Of a stretch of 13,285 bases of DNA, positions 6,340 to 12,758 are shown in pieces (position 1 is the stretch's first letter; the number at the start of each line of letters is the position of its first letter). Under the pieces are notes generated by a model. The model saw only the letters and a program-made list of their open reading frames with translations, was not told the DNA's origin and ran no database searches. The stretch lies in NCBI GenBank assembly GCA_947475125.1, contig CANJMX010000032.1, forward strand, positions 1 to 13,285, given 5' to 3'. Both the position numbers and the translations under genes were made by a program. The DNA comes from Actinomycetota bacterium (GTDB taxonomy: Bacteria > Actinomycetota > Thermoleophilia > Miltoncostaeales > Miltoncostaeaceae).

Positions 6340-7460
6340 GCGATCTCCGCCAGCGCCTCGGCCATGGCGGCCAGCAGGCGATCGGTCTGGTCGGGTGTGC
6401 CAACCGAAATGCGAAGTGCCCCGGGGGCGCCAAAGGCCCCGGCCGGGCGCACGATCACGCCCCGGGCGGTAAGCGCGGCGTCCAGCGCCCGCGCGCGATC
6501 CACCCCAACCTCCATGAACAGAAAGTTGGCCTCGGACGGCAGGGGGTCAAGGCCCAGCGCCCGCAGTCCGGCATCCATGCGGGCACGTTCCGTGCGGGCC
6601 ATCGCCATGCGCGGCGGCAGGTGCTCGGCCGCATCGGCCAACGACGCCACCGCAGCGGCCTGTGCGAGTGCGTTCACGTCAAACGCATTGCGCACGGGAG
6701 TGAGGGCCGAGATGAGATCGGGCGGGCCTGCCATCCATCCCACCCGCATGCCCGCCAGGCCATACGCCTTGCTGAAGGTACGCATCACCACCATGGACCG
6801 ACCATCGCGCAGCATCCCCACCCCATCATGTGCACCGGCGGGCAGGTACTCGAAGTAGGCCTCATCGAGTACCGGCAGCACGTGCCCCGGCAGCGCATCG
6901 AGGAACGCCGCAAGATCACCGGCATCCACCATGCCGCCCGTGGGGTTGTTGGGGCTCACCACAACCGCCATTTTCGTGGCAGGTGTCACGGCTGCCAGCA
7001 GGGCGTCGAGGTCGTACGCACCATCGGGGCGCAAGGGCGCAGGTACCCAGGTGGCACCCTGCATCATCGTGCCCTGACGGTGCGAGATGAACGACGGCCA
7101 GCACATGGCCAGCTCGTCACCCGGGTCAAGCAGGGCCATGCACAGGATTTTGATGAGGCTGTCCACCCCATTACCCACCGCGATTGCGGCCGGGTCGATT
7201 CCGTGCAGATCGGCCAGCGCGTCGCGTACCGCCCATGAACCGGGGTCGGGATACAGGTTCTGATCCCGGGCCGCGGCGGCAATGGCGTCGATGGCCGCCG
7301 GGAACGGGGGCAATGGCCCCTCGTTCGATGCCAGCTTGACCACCTCGATGTCGCCCAGCTCGCGCCGGATGTCCTCGAGCGGCCGCCCTGGCACGTAGGG
7401 CTCCACGGCCTGGAGCGCCGGTCGGAGGATGGCGGGGTCGAAGTGCGGTGCGTCGGTCAC
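6336..7460 (-). CDS. hisC: Histidinol-phosphate aminotransferase family protein (PLP fold type I)
   Basis: PLP enzyme expected to transfer an amino group between glutamate and imidazole-acetol phosphate in histidine synthesis, or to act on related aromatic substrates. In the 374 residues: KLASNEGPLPPFP (42-54), LYPDPG (69-74), GNGVDSL with Asn97 on the cofactor, SPNNPTG (169-175), DEAY with Asp199 and Tyr202, and the Schiff-base Lys231 in FSKAYGLAGMRVGW (229-242). Arg239 would bind the cofactor phosphate, and Arg350 in ALRIS the substrate carboxylate. No other histidine gene is near; the gene instead heads an operon with meaB. That leaves room for another HisC-like role, such as aromatic amino acid transamination. 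The GTG start has no Shine-Dalgarno, but TAGCCT lies 7 nt upstream, as in leaderless genes. Confidence 0.88.
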   Translation of the reverse strand: MTDAPHFDPAILRPALQAVEPYVPGRPLEDIRRELGDIEVVKLASNEGPLPPFPAAIDAIAAAARDQNLYPDPGSWAVRDALADLHGIDPAAIAVGNGVDSLIKILCMALLDPGDELAMCWPSFISHRQGTMMQGATWVPAPLRPDGAYDLDALLAAVTPATKMAVVVSPNNPTGGMVDAGDLAAFLDALPGHVLPVLDEAYFEYLPAGAHDGVGMLRDGRSMVVMRTFSKAYGLAGMRVGWMAGPPDLISALTPVRNAFDVNALAQAAAVASLADAAEHLPPRMAMARTERARMDAGLRALGLDPLPSEANFLFMEVGVDRARALDAALTARGVIVRPAGAFGAPGALRISVGTPDQTDRLLAAMAEALAEIA

Positions 7461-7467
7461 TTTTCGG

Positions 7468-7473
7468 AGGCTA
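7468..7473 (-). promoter_or_regulatory. Candidate leaderless -10 element for hisC
   Basis: TAGCCT on the minus strand, 7 nt before the GTG. It overlaps by 2 bp the -10-like hexamer of the divergent gene. There is no ribosome site between it and the start, which fits leaderless transcription. Confidence 0.4.
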
Positions 7474-7477
7474 CACT
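7472..7477 (+). promoter_or_regulatory. Candidate leaderless -10 element for the Lon-domain gene
   Basis: TACACT, 8 nt before the ATG at 7486. A GGAGG at 7466-7470 looks like a ribosome site, but it is 15 nt from the ATG, too far for normal use. Leaderless initiation from this hexamer explains the arrangement better. Confidence 0.45.
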
Positions 7478-7485
7478 CGCCGCCG

Positions 7486-8109
7486 ATGCCGGAACTCGAT
7501 GATCTGGGACTGTTTCCGCTTGGCCTCGTGCTGCTACCGGGCGAGCGCGCACCCCTTCACCTGTTTGAGCCCCGCTACAGGGCGCTCCTCGCCGACTGCG
7601 TGCTGGACGACCGCCCGTTCGTCATCCTGCAGGCCCATGGCGAAGGTGCCTCAGCCATTGGGTGCACGGCGCGCTTCACCGGCCTCGGGCGGCGGTTCGC
7701 TGACGGCCGAATGAATGTGAGCATCATCGGCGAGCGCATCGTGCGGTTGCTCGAGGAAACCTCCGGGCGCCTCTACTTCACCGCGTGGGTTGAGGGCGTG
7801 GACGACGACTCCGATGTGGGGTCCGACGAACGTATTTCGGAAGTGCACGACCTCTTCCAGCGTCTGGTCAACGAGATCGCCCCCACCGCACCGCCGCCGC
7901 CCATTCGCGAGGACATCCCGCTGTCGTACGCAGTCGCCGGAATGATCGAAATGCCGGTGGAGCCGAAGCAGGACCTGCTCGAGTGCCGCGACGAAGACCT
8001 TCGGCTGGGGATGGTGAGCGCCATTCTCTCGGCCGCGCTCGATGGAGCCGACCGCGAGCGCATTGCTGCCGCACGGGCCCGCACCAACGGCAAGGTCGCA
8101 CTGCCGTGA
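7486..8109 (+). CDS. LON peptidase substrate-binding domain protein
   Basis: A 207-residue protein carrying only the Lon N-terminal (PUA-like) substrate-binding domain and a following helical part, without the AAA+ ATPase or serine-lysine protease domains. The signature is FPLGLVLLPGERAPLHLFEP (9-28) followed by RYRALLADC, typical of this stand-alone family. The frame is open back to an ATG at 7429, but those 19 residues lie across the divergent hisC start and do not resemble the family, so the ATG at 7486 is preferred. Such proteins are often called peptidase S16 by similarity, yet no protease residues are present; substrate recruitment or protein interaction is the inferred role. Its stop overlaps the GTG of the downstream ygfZ-like gene. 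Confidence 0.9.
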   Translation: MPELDDLGLFPLGLVLLPGERAPLHLFEPRYRALLADCVLDDRPFVILQAHGEGASAIGCTARFTGLGRRFADGRMNVSIIGERIVRLLEETSGRLYFTAWVEGVDDDSDVGSDERISEVHDLFQRLVNEIAPTAPPPPIREDIPLSYAVAGMIEMPVEPKQDLLECRDEDLRLGMVSAILSAALDGADRERIAAARARTNGKVALP

Positions 8110-8924
8110 GCACGCCGGTCGCGGTGGTCGCCGCCCGGCGTATCGCCTGGGTGGAGGGGCCAGATGCCGAGGCACTGCTGCATGGCCTGCTCACCGCCGA
8201 CGTTGCCGCAGTCCCAGTGGGCGGCGGCACGCCGTCGCTGGTGCTCGACACCCAGGGCCACCTGGTGGCGCGCATTCACGTGCACCGCGACGCCCCTGAT
8301 GCCTTCACCCTGCTGCTCGACCCGGCGCCCGCGCCCGATGGCATGGCCGTCATCGCGGCCCACCACGTGAGCGAGGATGCCGAGGTGATGGGCCCGGAGG
8401 ATGTCCAGGTGCTGGTCATCACCGGTCCGGCCCCTGATGCCGACCTCGCGGTGCCGGGGGCGATCCCCGGAACCACCGAGCTGGTTACCGACGACCCCGT
8501 GGGTCTTGCGGCCGAACTGGGCCTTGCCCTTGCGCCCCCGGAGTTTCTCGAGGCCATGCGTATTGCTGCTGGCATACCCGCGATCGGCGTGGATACCGGC
8601 GACAAGACCCTGGTGCAGGAGGCCGGGCTCGACGACGCCGTGTCGTTTGACAAGGGCTGCTACCTCGGGCAGGAGACCGTCGCGCGCCTCCACTACCGCG
8701 GCCATGCCAATCGCAGACTCGCGCGCATCGCCCTTGACGCCTCCGTGCCGGTGGGCACCAACTTCAGTGCCGGAGATGCCGCGGGTGGCACCGTAACCAG
8801 CGTGAGCCCGCTGCCCGATGCCACATGGATGGCGCTGGCCATGGTGCGCCGCGAGGTGCCCGACGGTGCCGAGGTGGTCTTTGCCAACGGCGTGGCCGGC
8901 CGCGTGCTCCCACGCGACGAGTGA
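8106..8924 (+). CDS. ygfZ: YgfZ/GcvT-like folate-binding protein
   Basis: Relative of the glycine-cleavage T protein that binds folate and helps build or repair iron-sulfur enzymes, including tRNA-modifying ones. The 272-residue product has the family signature KGCYLGQE at 183-190 with the conserved Cys185, followed by TVARLHYRGHANRRL. The N-terminal half has the expected IAWVEGPDAEALLHGLLTAD pattern at 13-32. The frame is open further upstream, but the GTG at 8106, within the GTGA overlap with the Lon-domain gene, matches the family's N-terminus. No Shine-Dalgarno is evident; coupling to the preceding gene probably drives translation. The protein is full length with a C-terminal barrel (about 205-272) ending in VAGRVLPRDE. 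It lacks the residues needed to call it aminomethyltransferase. Confidence 0.92.
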   Translation: MSTPVAVVAARRIAWVEGPDAEALLHGLLTADVAAVPVGGGTPSLVLDTQGHLVARIHVHRDAPDAFTLLLDPAPAPDGMAVIAAHHVSEDAEVMGPEDVQVLVITGPAPDADLAVPGAIPGTTELVTDDPVGLAAELGLALAPPEFLEAMRIAAGIPAIGVDTGDKTLVQEAGLDDAVSFDKGCYLGQETVARLHYRGHANRRLARIALDASVPVGTNFSAGDAAGGTVTSVSPLPDATWMALAMVRREVPDGAEVVFANGVAGRVLPRDE

Positions 8925-8967
8925 TGGTCGGCCCCTCCCCGATGGCCGCTGGGCTCGCCATGCCCAG

Positions 8968-8976
8968 TGCTAGGTT
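8968..8976 (+). promoter_or_regulatory. Candidate extended -10 promoter for the two-helix membrane protein gene
   Basis: TGC-TAGGTT, an extended -10 whose hexamer (8971-8976) ends 9 nt before the ATG at 8986. No ribosome site lies in between. This again fits a leaderless transcript. Confidence 0.45.
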
Positions 8977-8985
8977 CGCACCATC

Positions 8986-9498
8986 ATGAGCATGCAGCGC
9001 GACGCACGCGCGAGGGCGGCCCACCAGTCGCCCATCGTGCGCCTCTTCTACGACCGTGAGGGTGACCTGCGCACCACTCGCGTGCTGGTCATCATCATGG
9101 TGATGGTGGCCGTCATCGTCACCGGCACGGTGGGCGTGTCGTTTGCGGGCGCGGCGGCTGGGCCCGAGACCCTCGCCATCGGTGCGCTGGTGGTGTTCAT
9201 CGCCCTCAAGCTGCCATTTCTCGTGCTGGTCTTCTGGATCATCATGCGTAAGGGCAACGGTGAGGCCCACAACGATTGGTCTGACCGCGAGCGGGGCGAG
9301 ATCCTCACGTACCTCGCCGATCAGGCCCGCGATGCCAAGGGGCGCCCCGATGAGGCCGAGCGCCTGCAGTGGCTCACCCGCGAGGCGTGGCTCATCGCCG
9401 ACACCGTCCCCGATGAACACCGCGCAGAGGCCGTTGCCCTGGCAGTCGAGATTGCTGCAATGCGCCCGACCCCATCCGGAACGACGGCGCCGGGCTGA
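8986..9498 (+). CDS. Hypothetical two-helix membrane protein
   Basis: I do not recognise this 170-residue protein. A basic, soluble N-terminus (1-32, including QSPIVRLFYDREGDLRTTR) is followed by two strongly hydrophobic helices at about 33-55 and 62-87, then MRKGNG and a long charged cytosolic-looking part (about 90-170). That part contains HNDWSDRERGEILTYLADQA and two more predicted helices. By positive charge the N- and C-termini should both face the cytoplasm. A second ATG two codons later is possible. The gene stands alone on the plus strand, with a promoter-like TAGGTT 9 nt before the start and a convergent neighbour beginning 37 bp past its stop. No enzymatic motif is visible. Confidence 0.75.
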   Translation: MSMQRDARARAAHQSPIVRLFYDREGDLRTTRVLVIIMVMVAVIVTGTVGVSFAGAAAGPETLAIGALVVFIALKLPFLVLVFWIIMRKGNGEAHNDWSDRERGEILTYLADQARDAKGRPDEAERLQWLTREAWLIADTVPDEHRAEAVALAVEIAAMRPTPSGTTAPG

Positions 9499-9515
9499 TT
9501 CGCGTCGATCCCCGC

Positions 9516-9528
9516 GGCCACCGTGGCC
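9516..9528. terminator. Weak bidirectional hairpin between convergent genes
   Basis: GGCCAC-C-GTGGCC sits in the 37-bp gap between two convergent stop codons. Allowing a loop, the stem shrinks to GGCC/GGCC. No T-run on either side, so this is a weak candidate. Confidence 0.2.
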
Positions 9529-9535
9529 TATGGGA

Positions 9536-9838
9536 TCAGGCGAACACGATGCCGTCGTCCAGGTCGCCCTTGGCAAGGGATTCGACCACCTTGTCGAAGG
9601 CGAGCGAATGCACGGCGGCCGAGATCCCCGCGGCAGGGCCGACGAGCGCATCGGGGTGGCGGGCCTGCATCGAGACGCGGCCCACGAAGCATGTCTTTAT
9701 GCACACGGGGGCCCCGCCCTTCATCACCTCGATGTTGAATCCCCACAGCGTGTGGGCATCGTCGGTGAGTGACGTGCGGGGCGGCTCTGCCCGCATCACG
9801 TAGGCCGTGCCCTCTATCTCCACTTCGCGTGTGTTCAC
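9536..9838 (-). CDS. Hypothetical 100-residue protein coupled to the GGT-family gene
   Basis: I do not recognise this protein. It is soluble, 100 residues, slightly acidic, with an N-terminal beta-rich stretch (MNTREVEIEGTAYVMRAEPP), a central FNIEVMKGGAPVCIKTCFVG with a CxxxC pair, and a C-terminal half that looks helical (ISAAVHSLAFDKVVESLAKG). There is no signal peptide or membrane helix. Its GTG start (9836-9838) overlaps the stop of the GGT-family gene by 4 bases, so it is translated from the parA-ftsZ-ggt message. Codon use agrees with neighbours and the frame is clean, so it is very likely a real gene. A small partner or regulator of the upstream enzyme is one possibility, based only on coupling. 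Confidence 0.75.
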   Translation of the reverse strand: MNTREVEIEGTAYVMRAEPPRTSLTDDAHTLWGFNIEVMKGGAPVCIKTCFVGRVSMQARHPDALVGPAAGISAAVHSLAFDKVVESLAKGDLDDGIVFA

Positions 9839-11400
9839 AGCTCGATGACCTCCCCATGCTCGTCCACTCCGAATGCCCCTCCCCCGCGCCGCGGATCACC
9901 TGCGGCCTCAAGTCCCCGCTTGCCCGAACCCACCGCCGATACCCCGCCGAAGTAGAGATTGGCCTCAGTCCAGAGGCGCAGGTCGAAGCCGTCGGCCCGG
10001 AGTGCCTGCACGGCGCTGTCCGGGACACCGCCCTCCACATCCACGCCCCCGCCTTCATGGTGGATGCGTGGGCGGGCAACCGCGTCACGAGGCCGCGCAT
10101 CCCCGTCAACCAGACCGGCAACCACGGCGAGGATGGCAGACCGCAGCCGGTTCGAGCCGGCTGAGCCGAGCGATGCCACCGGTCGGTCGCCATCAATGAT
10201 GAGCGTCGGGGCCATCATCGACGTCATCCGCACCCCTGCCGGCAGCGTTCCGAATCCGCCGGGGTTCAGATCGCTCTCACCCAGCATGTTGTTGAGCATG
10301 ATCCCGGTGCCGGGCACCACAACGCCCGACCCCGACCCATTGGATGACGAGAGGCTTGCCATACCGCCCTCGGCATCGATCGCGCTTACGTGGGTGGTGC
10401 CGGTGGGCTTCCTCGACGGAGGCAGCCCCGACGTCTCGTGCCCCGACAGCGCCGCCCAGAAGCGGTCGAGGAAGTCATCGTCGGACAAGCTCGCGTTGAA
10501 CTCCGGCCCGCGCATGGCATTCGCAGCAGCCTCGGCGCGGGCGAGCCCCACGTAGAACCCGTCGTCATCGACTGGTGGCGGGTTGCGCCCCATGTGATGC
10601 AGTGCGGCCGAGATGAGCGTGCCACCGCTTGATGGCGGGGGGTTGGTGAGCACCGTGACGCCACGGAATGACACCTCGAGCGGGGTGCGCTCAATTACGC
10701 CGTACGCGCGCAGGTCATCCCGCGTAATGAGTCCGCCCTGTACCTCGAGGTACCTGATCAACTCCTCACCCAGCATGCCGTCGTACAGGCACGCGGCCCC
10801 CTCCCGGCCAAAGCGCTCCAGCGACTCGGCAAGGTCGGGCATCCAGATGGTGCCGCCGGGTGGCGTGGGGCGCCCCCCGTGCTGCCCGTACATGGCAGCG
10901 CTTGATGGGGTGTGCATGAGCATCTCGGCCAGGATCTCGTGCAGGTACGCCGCCTGCTCGCCAATCATCACGCCCTCGCGTGCCTGACGCACCGCTGGGG
11001 CCGCGAGTTCGGCCAGCGGGATGCGGCCGAACCGACGCGAGGCCAGGTCGAGACCGGCAAACATCCCCGGCACGGCGCATGACGCGGCGCCGATGTGAAA
11101 CACCTGCTCCACGGTGCCAAATGTCACGGTGAAGGCATGCAGATCGTCGGGGTCGAGCACCCGGCCGCCAGGCCCGGTCCCCGGCACCGACACGAAGAAA
11201 TCCAGCAACGTGGCAGGCCCGCCCGGTGGACGCACCAGCAGAAATCCGCCAGCCCCCGGACCGGTGAGCACGCTCTCGGCAACCGCCGACATGAGCGCGC
11301 CGGCGATAACGGCATCGGTGGCCGTGCCGCCGGCGGCCAGGGCATCCGCACCGGCCCGCGCGGCCAGTGGGCTCCCGGCCGCGACGGCGCCGGTGATCAT
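9835..11400 (-). CDS. ggt: Gamma-glutamyltransferase-family Ntn-hydrolase, likely cytosolic, altered substrate pocket
   Basis: A 521-residue member of the GGT family, whose precursors cleave themselves before a threonine that becomes the nucleophile. That residue is Thr335 in TTHVSAID (335-342), followed by Asn354 and GIMLNNMLGESDLNP (366-380). The product starts directly at the mature-type sequence MITGAVAAGSPLAARAG with no signal peptide, so it should stay in the cytoplasm. Aligned without gaps to E. coli GGT around GFLLVRPPGGPATLLDFFVS, the glutamate-binding Arg114 corresponds to Phe69, and the MDDF segment and lid loop are replaced. Autoprocessing therefore looks possible, but glutathione need not be the substrate. 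The start lies 11 nt after the ftsZ stop, and the stop overlaps the downstream small gene. Confidence 0.9.
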   Translation of the reverse strand: MITGAVAAGSPLAARAGADALAAGGTATDAVIAGALMSAVAESVLTGPGAGGFLLVRPPGGPATLLDFFVSVPGTGPGGRVLDPDDLHAFTVTFGTVEQVFHIGAASCAVPGMFAGLDLASRRFGRIPLAELAAPAVRQAREGVMIGEQAAYLHEILAEMLMHTPSSAAMYGQHGGRPTPPGGTIWMPDLAESLERFGREGAACLYDGMLGEELIRYLEVQGGLITRDDLRAYGVIERTPLEVSFRGVTVLTNPPPSSGGTLISAALHHMGRNPPPVDDDGFYVGLARAEAAANAMRGPEFNASLSDDDFLDRFWAALSGHETSGLPPSRKPTGTTHVSAIDAEGGMASLSSSNGSGSGVVVPGTGIMLNNMLGESDLNPGGFGTLPAGVRMTSMMAPTLIIDGDRPVASLGSAGSNRLRSAILAVVAGLVDGDARPRDAVARPRIHHEGGGVDVEGGVPDSAVQALRADGFDLRLWTEANLYFGGVSAVGSGKRGLEAAGDPRRGGGAFGVDEHGEVIEL

Positions 11401-11411
11401 GGAACCGCCCG

Positions 11412-12758
11412 CTACGAGGCGGTCGGTGGCTCGTCGCCCGAGGGCGGCGATACGTCGTCACTCACCGAGAAGAGCTTTGGCGCCTCGGGGGCGTCGGGCT
11501 CAGATACCGGCTCCACAACACGTGGCGGAGGCGGCGGCGGCACATCTGCCGACAGATCCGGTGCCTCCGGCGGCTCAGAGATCTCGGGAGCACCCTCCAG
11601 CGATGTGGCACGGGTGGAGTCCGTACGGGTGCGACGGCCGCGCTCCACGCGAGTGGCCGACGGGCGCGACAGCGACGACGCCGACGACCCGCGCGACGAC
11701 TTGCCGGCGAGGTTTGCGGCCACGACCGTGACCCACACCTGGTCCTCAAGGTCTTCGTCGATGGTGGCACCAAAGATGATGTTGGCCTCAGGATCGGCAG
11801 CATCAGCCACGACCTGTGCGGCCTCGGTGACCTCGATCAGCGACATGTCCGGCCCACCCGTAATGCCAAGAAGGATTCCCCGTGCACCGTCCACGGGAGT
11901 CTCAAGGAGTGGTGACGAAATGGCGGCCAGGGCCGCATCTGTGGCACGGCTTCCACCGCTGGCGTAGCCGATACCCAGCAGTGCGGTGCCGGCGCCCTTC
12001 AGGATGGTGCGCACATCTGCGAAGTCCACATTGATAAGCCCCGGCAGGGTGATGAGGTCGCAGATCCCCTGCACGCCCTGGCGCAGCAGATCGTCGGCCA
12101 CGGCGAATGCCTGCACCACGCTGGTACCGCGCTCGAGCACGTTCATCAGGCGGTCATTCGGAATGACGATGACCGTGTCAGCGGCTTCCTGCAGATGGTG
12201 AATACCCAGATCGGCGGTGGTGGCGCGCTTGGTGCCCTCAAAGCCGAATGGCCGTGTGACCACCGCCACGGCGAGCGCGCCCATCTCACGGGCCACCTTG
12301 GCCACGATCGGCGATCCGCCGGTACCGGTGCCGCCGCCCTCGCCCGCGGCGATGAACACGAGGTCGGATCCCCGGAGCACGCGACGCAGGTGGTCTTCAC
12401 TCTCGCGAAACGCCATCTCACCGGTGGAGGGGTCGCCGCCGGTACCCAGGCCACGCGTGACCTCGGCGCCAACGGGGATGACCACATCTGCCCGACTGGC
12501 ATCGAGCGCCTGCCGGTCGGTGTTGACGGCCACAAACTCCACACCGCGCAGCCCGGCCTCCACCATGCGGTCGACGGCGTTGCAACCGGCGCCGCCCACG
12601 CCCACCACACGCACGACCGCATGACCCTCGGAGCCCTCGGGCGACGGGGTAAACAGGTCCGCGGGTGCCTCCGACTGCATCCCCTGAGGGGCATTGCCGC
12701 CGGTACTGCGGAAGAGATCGGCGAGGGGCCCCTCGCGCATCGACTTCTTCTGGGTCAC
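11412..12758 (-). CDS. ftsZ: FtsZ-family GTPase with N-terminal extension and atypical C-terminus
   Basis: Tubulin-like GTPase that forms the cytokinetic ring. The core (about 46-352) has VGVGGAGCNAV (52-62), the tubulin signature GEGGGTGTGGSP, VIPNDRL, and the T7-loop residues NVDFADVR that complete the active site between subunits. GTP hydrolysis and polymerisation should be intact. Ahead of the core lie about 45 residues with two copies of ADLF (13-16, 33-36). After it comes a 96-residue Ser/Arg-rich then Pro-rich tail (six prolines in a row) without the usual DIPxFLR-type end peptide. The GTG start (12756-12758) overlaps the parA stop; ATG codons at residues 7 and 27 are alternatives. Being next to parA and ggt rather than in a cell-wall (dcw) cluster, it may be the main FtsZ or a paralogue. 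Confidence 0.95.
   Translation of the reverse strand: MTQKKSMREGPLADLFRSTGGNAPQGMQSEAPADLFTPSPEGSEGHAVVRVVGVGGAGCNAVDRMVEAGLRGVEFVAVNTDRQALDASRADVVIPVGAEVTRGLGTGGDPSTGEMAFRESEDHLRRVLRGSDLVFIAAGEGGGTGTGGSPIVAKVAREMGALAVAVVTRPFGFEGTKRATTADLGIHHLQEAADTVIVIPNDRLMNVLERGTSVVQAFAVADDLLRQGVQGICDLITLPGLINVDFADVRTILKGAGTALLGIGYASGGSRATDAALAAISSPLLETPVDGARGILLGITGGPDMSLIEVTEAAQVVADAADPEANIIFGATIDEDLEDQVWVTVVAANLAGKSSRGSSASSLSRPSATRVERGRRTRTDSTRATSLEGAPEISEPPEAPDLSADVPPPPPPRVVEPVSEPDAPEAPKLFSVSDDVSPPSGDEPPTAS

Noticed and set aside
7429..7485. ATG at 7429 as the start of the Lon-domain protein
   Set aside because: It would place 19 unrelated residues inside the hisC coding start. The ATG at 7486 begins at the family signature and has a promoter-like hexamer 8 nt upstream.
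11095..11967. Plus-strand frame of 290 codons across the ggt/ftsZ junction
   Set aside because: It is antisense to both genes, of low complexity, and has no promoter or ribosome site.
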